Below, one piece after another: positions 62,266-64,000 of a DNA stretch of 64,000 nt. Origin of the DNA: an uncultured Acetatifactor sp. (GTDB taxonomy: Bacteria > Bacillota > Clostridia > Lachnospirales > Lachnospiraceae); assembly GCA_910584865.1 (NCBI GenBank), contig CAJUCE010000021.1:24484-88483 (forward strand), read 5' to 3'. Within the stretch, counting starts at the first letter, position 1, and each line of letters opens with the position of its first letter. The position numbers and the translations under genes are program-made. The notes under the pieces were generated by a model, which saw only the letters and a program-made list of their open reading frames with translations, made no database searches and was not told where the DNA came from.

Positions 62266-63426
62266 ATGCAATTCAGAGATCTGAAAAAACAATATCAATC
62301 ACTAAAAAAAGAAATAGACCCTGCAATCCAGCAAGTCCTGACCACCGGCAACTTCATCTCCGGCATCCAGGTAACGGAACTGGAAGAGCAATTATCCGCT
62401 TATGTGGGCGTAAAACACTGCATCACCTGCGGCAACGGAACCGACGCCCTGACACTTGCACTGATGGTCTGGAACATCGGCCCGGGAGACGCCGTATTCG
62501 TACCGGATTTCACCTTTTTTGCATCCGGAGAGACACCGGCTTACGAAGGGGCTGTTCCCATATTTGTAGATGTGGAAGAGGATACCTTTAACATGTCGCC
62601 ATCTTCATTGGAAGAGGCCATTTGGCAGGTAAAGCGCGAAGGAAAGCTGATTCCGCGGGTGATTATAGCGGTGGACCTGTTCGGACAGCCGGCAGATTAT
62701 CCGGAGATCCGCCGGATTGCAGAGAAGTATGGGCTTCTCATTCTGGAAGATGGTGCCCAGGGCTTTGGCGGGCGGATCGGAGAGAGAAAAGCCTGCAGCT
62801 TCGGGGATATTTCCACCACATCCTTTTTCCCGGCGAAGCCTCTGGGCTGTTATGGGGACGGCGGTGCAATTTTTACCGACAATGATGAATGGGCGGCGTT
62901 GCTTCGTTCTTACCGCATCCATGGGAAAGGCGCGGATAAATACGACAATGTGCGGATTGGCATGAACTCCAGGCTGGATACGCTCCAGGCGGCAATTCTT
63001 CAGGTAAAATTAAAGGCCTTTGAGGAGTATGAGCTGGCGGATGTGAATCTGGCTGCCCGTCGTTATACGGAAGGCCTGCACAAAACGGTGAAGACTCCGG
63101 CTGTCAGGGAAGGGTTTTACTCCAGCTGGGCCCAGTATTCTATTCTGCTGAAGGGGAAAGAGGAACGGGACAGGCTACAGGCCTATCTGAAGGAGAAGGG
63201 GATTCCCTCCATGGTGTATTATCCCAGACCCATGAGCATGCAGGGGGCATTCGCGGGGATGGATTGTGTAAAGGTGGATTTGTCTGTGGCTGTGGATTTA
63301 TGCCAGCGAGTGTTGGCGCTGCCCATGCATCCTTATCTGACGGCGGAAGATCAGGAGGAAGTTATCAGATTTGTAGATGCATTCATACGAAAGGATGATT
63401 CTGTGAATCCTATTTTTAAACAATGA
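62266..63426 (+). CDS. UDP-2-acetamido-3-keto-glucuronate aminotransferase (WbpE-like)
   Basis: 386 residues, GAAAGGAAAGG upstream. PLP-binding Lys in TSFFPAKPLGCYGDGGAIF and NSRLDTLQAAIL are near-identical to what I recall of WbpE. It transfers an amino group from glutamate to C3 of the keto sugar made by the WbpB-like enzyme; the WbpD-like enzyme then acetylates it. It is separated from the other pathway genes (49.8-53.7 kb) by the AT-rich cassette. Base use returns to that of the flanking chromosome, with a C-ending-codon patch at about 62310-62530. Confidence 0.92.
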   Translation: MQFRDLKKQYQSLKKEIDPAIQQVLTTGNFISGIQVTELEEQLSAYVGVKHCITCGNGTDALTLALMVWNIGPGDAVFVPDFTFFASGETPAYEGAVPIFVDVEEDTFNMSPSSLEEAIWQVKREGKLIPRVIIAVDLFGQPADYPEIRRIAEKYGLLILEDGAQGFGGRIGERKACSFGDISTTSFFPAKPLGCYGDGGAIFTDNDEWAALLRSYRIHGKGADKYDNVRIGMNSRLDTLQAAILQVKLKAFEEYELADVNLAARRYTEGLHKTVKTPAVREGFYSSWAQYSILLKGKEERDRLQAYLKEKGIPSMVYYPRPMSMQGAFAGMDCVKVDLSVAVDLCQRVLALPMHPYLTAEDQEEVIRFVDAFIRKDDSVNPIFKQ

Positions 63427-63441
63427 TAAATTTGAGGGAGA

Positions 63442-63503
63442 AGCCTGCAACGTTTGACAACTGTCTGGAGGAAGCCTGGGGGTGTTCCTCCAGACGGCAG
63501 GCT
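63442..63503. repeat. Long nested inverted repeat after wbpE
   Basis: Outer arms AGCCTGC (63442-63448) / GCAGGCT (63497-63503) enclose an 11-bp perfect stem GTCTGGAGGAA (63463-63473) / TTCCTCCAGAC (63485-63495). No T run follows. It could end the operon with help or be a mobile repeat. Confidence 0.7.
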
Positions 63504-63602
63504 GACTTGTGTAAATGGTTGAAAGAATGCAATGCCCAGACTAATGTTCCACATTCATTTTTTTCCTCGTTCGCAGCCGTTTTCAATAATTTAATAGATT
63601 CG

Positions 63603-64000
63603 TCACTCAGATTCTCGCCAATATTCTTCTCCTTCTTCTGAAATACTGCTAATCCCAAACAATATCTGCAAGAAATCCTGTTTTTCATTTAGAATACGAA
63701 TAACTCTTACTATATCGTTTTCTATCCTATAGAAAACATAATTAGGCTTTATAACCAGGTAGTGGTAATTCGTTGGATATTCTATCAAATCTTCTACGCA
63801 TGGGCCCTCTTCCGGAAATATTTCTAATTGCCGAATAGCTGATGTAATTTCTTTGACGCAAGCCTTTGCCTTATTTCTCCCAAATTGCTTGGAAACATAT
63901 GTTTTTATCTTCTGTAAATCATCTAATGCTTTAGGTGTATAAATTGTAACTGGTAGATAATCTGTACCACTGACAAAAAGTGCAGTTTTTGCTAAAATAA
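63603..64000 (-). CDS. RelE/ParE-family toxin, 5' end outside the window
   Basis: The minus-strand frame is open from the right edge, and no ATG or GTG occurs in the visible upstream part, so the start is outside. About 131 codons are visible. PVTIYTPKALDDLQKI, IRQLEIFPEEGP and NYVFYRIENDIVRVIRIL are typical ParE/RelE segments. Such toxins inhibit gyrase or cut mRNA and are held by an antitoxin encoded just upstream, here beyond the edge. The C-terminal tail (about 20 residues) is longer than usual. Confidence 0.85.
   Translation of the reverse strand, partial: ILAKTALFVSGTDYLPVTIYTPKALDDLQKIKTYVSKQFGRNKAKACVKEITSAIRQLEIFPEEGPCVEDLIEYPTNYHYLVIKPNYVFYRIENDIVRVIRILNEKQDFLQILFGISSISEEGEEYWRESE

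Overview
The window looks like chromosomal DNA of a gut-dwelling Lachnospiraceae-type Firmicute. The signs are AGGAGG ribosome binding sites with some TTG/GTG starts, a MecA adaptor, an AgrA/AgrC-like pair, YesM/YesN regulation of sugar importers, and several host-glycan genes (GH112 phosphorylase, M60 metalloprotease, GH36-type glycosidase). No ribosomal RNA, CRISPR array, phage module or intact insertion sequence is visible. One tRNA gene (Lys, CTT) is present.

Layout. 0-8 kb: the 3' half of a GH112 phosphorylase; a secreted NlpC-like/leucine-rich-repeat protein gene broken by one in-frame TGA; a LytTR regulator/GHKL kinase pair; a convergent AAA-ATPase/PD-(D/E)XK gene. 8-12.6 kb: a 93-bp hairpin repeat array, an FtsX-type ABC exporter, a small unknown ORF and a frameshifted scrap of a sugar permease. 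12.6-25.9 kb: a sugar regulon with an LplABC-type importer, a kinase-less membrane sensor, YesN, YesM, a GH36-like glycosidase, an unassigned glycyl radical enzyme and its activase. The importer and enzyme operons share one promoter/operator layout, so they are very probably one regulon. 25.9-32.7 kb: a 1881-residue secreted M60 protease with a dockerin, followed by a membrane-anchored cohesin-like protein. 32.7-41.9 kb: mecA, a DUF1576 membrane protein, tRNA-Lys, an XRE regulator, an unknown membrane protein, a histidine phosphatase, dinB with a LexA box in its promoter, and a 5'-nucleotidase.

41.9-63.4 kb is a surface-polysaccharide locus. It opens with two successive 'serine recombinase + NusG-like antiterminator' modules separated by decayed transposon DNA and two minisatellites. 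The second recombinase has lost the catalytic arginines. An intrinsic terminator sits in the leader between the second (LoaP-like) NusG gene and the first sugar gene, which fits processive antitermination. The operon then encodes an aminotransferase, a priming sugar transferase, glycosyltransferases, a route to UDP-2,3-diacetamido-glucuronate, Wzy, Wzx, an asparagine-synthase-like amidotransferase and a GT-C-type membrane enzyme. From about 53.7 to 62.0 kb the DNA is visibly AT-richer, as expected of an exchanged serotype cassette. A decayed copy of the wbpE 3' end lies exactly at the right cassette edge, just before the intact wbpE. The window ends in a RelE/ParE toxin gene that runs off the right edge.

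All calls come from reading the sequence and knowledge of protein families. No database search or computed GC, fold or codon statistic was run.
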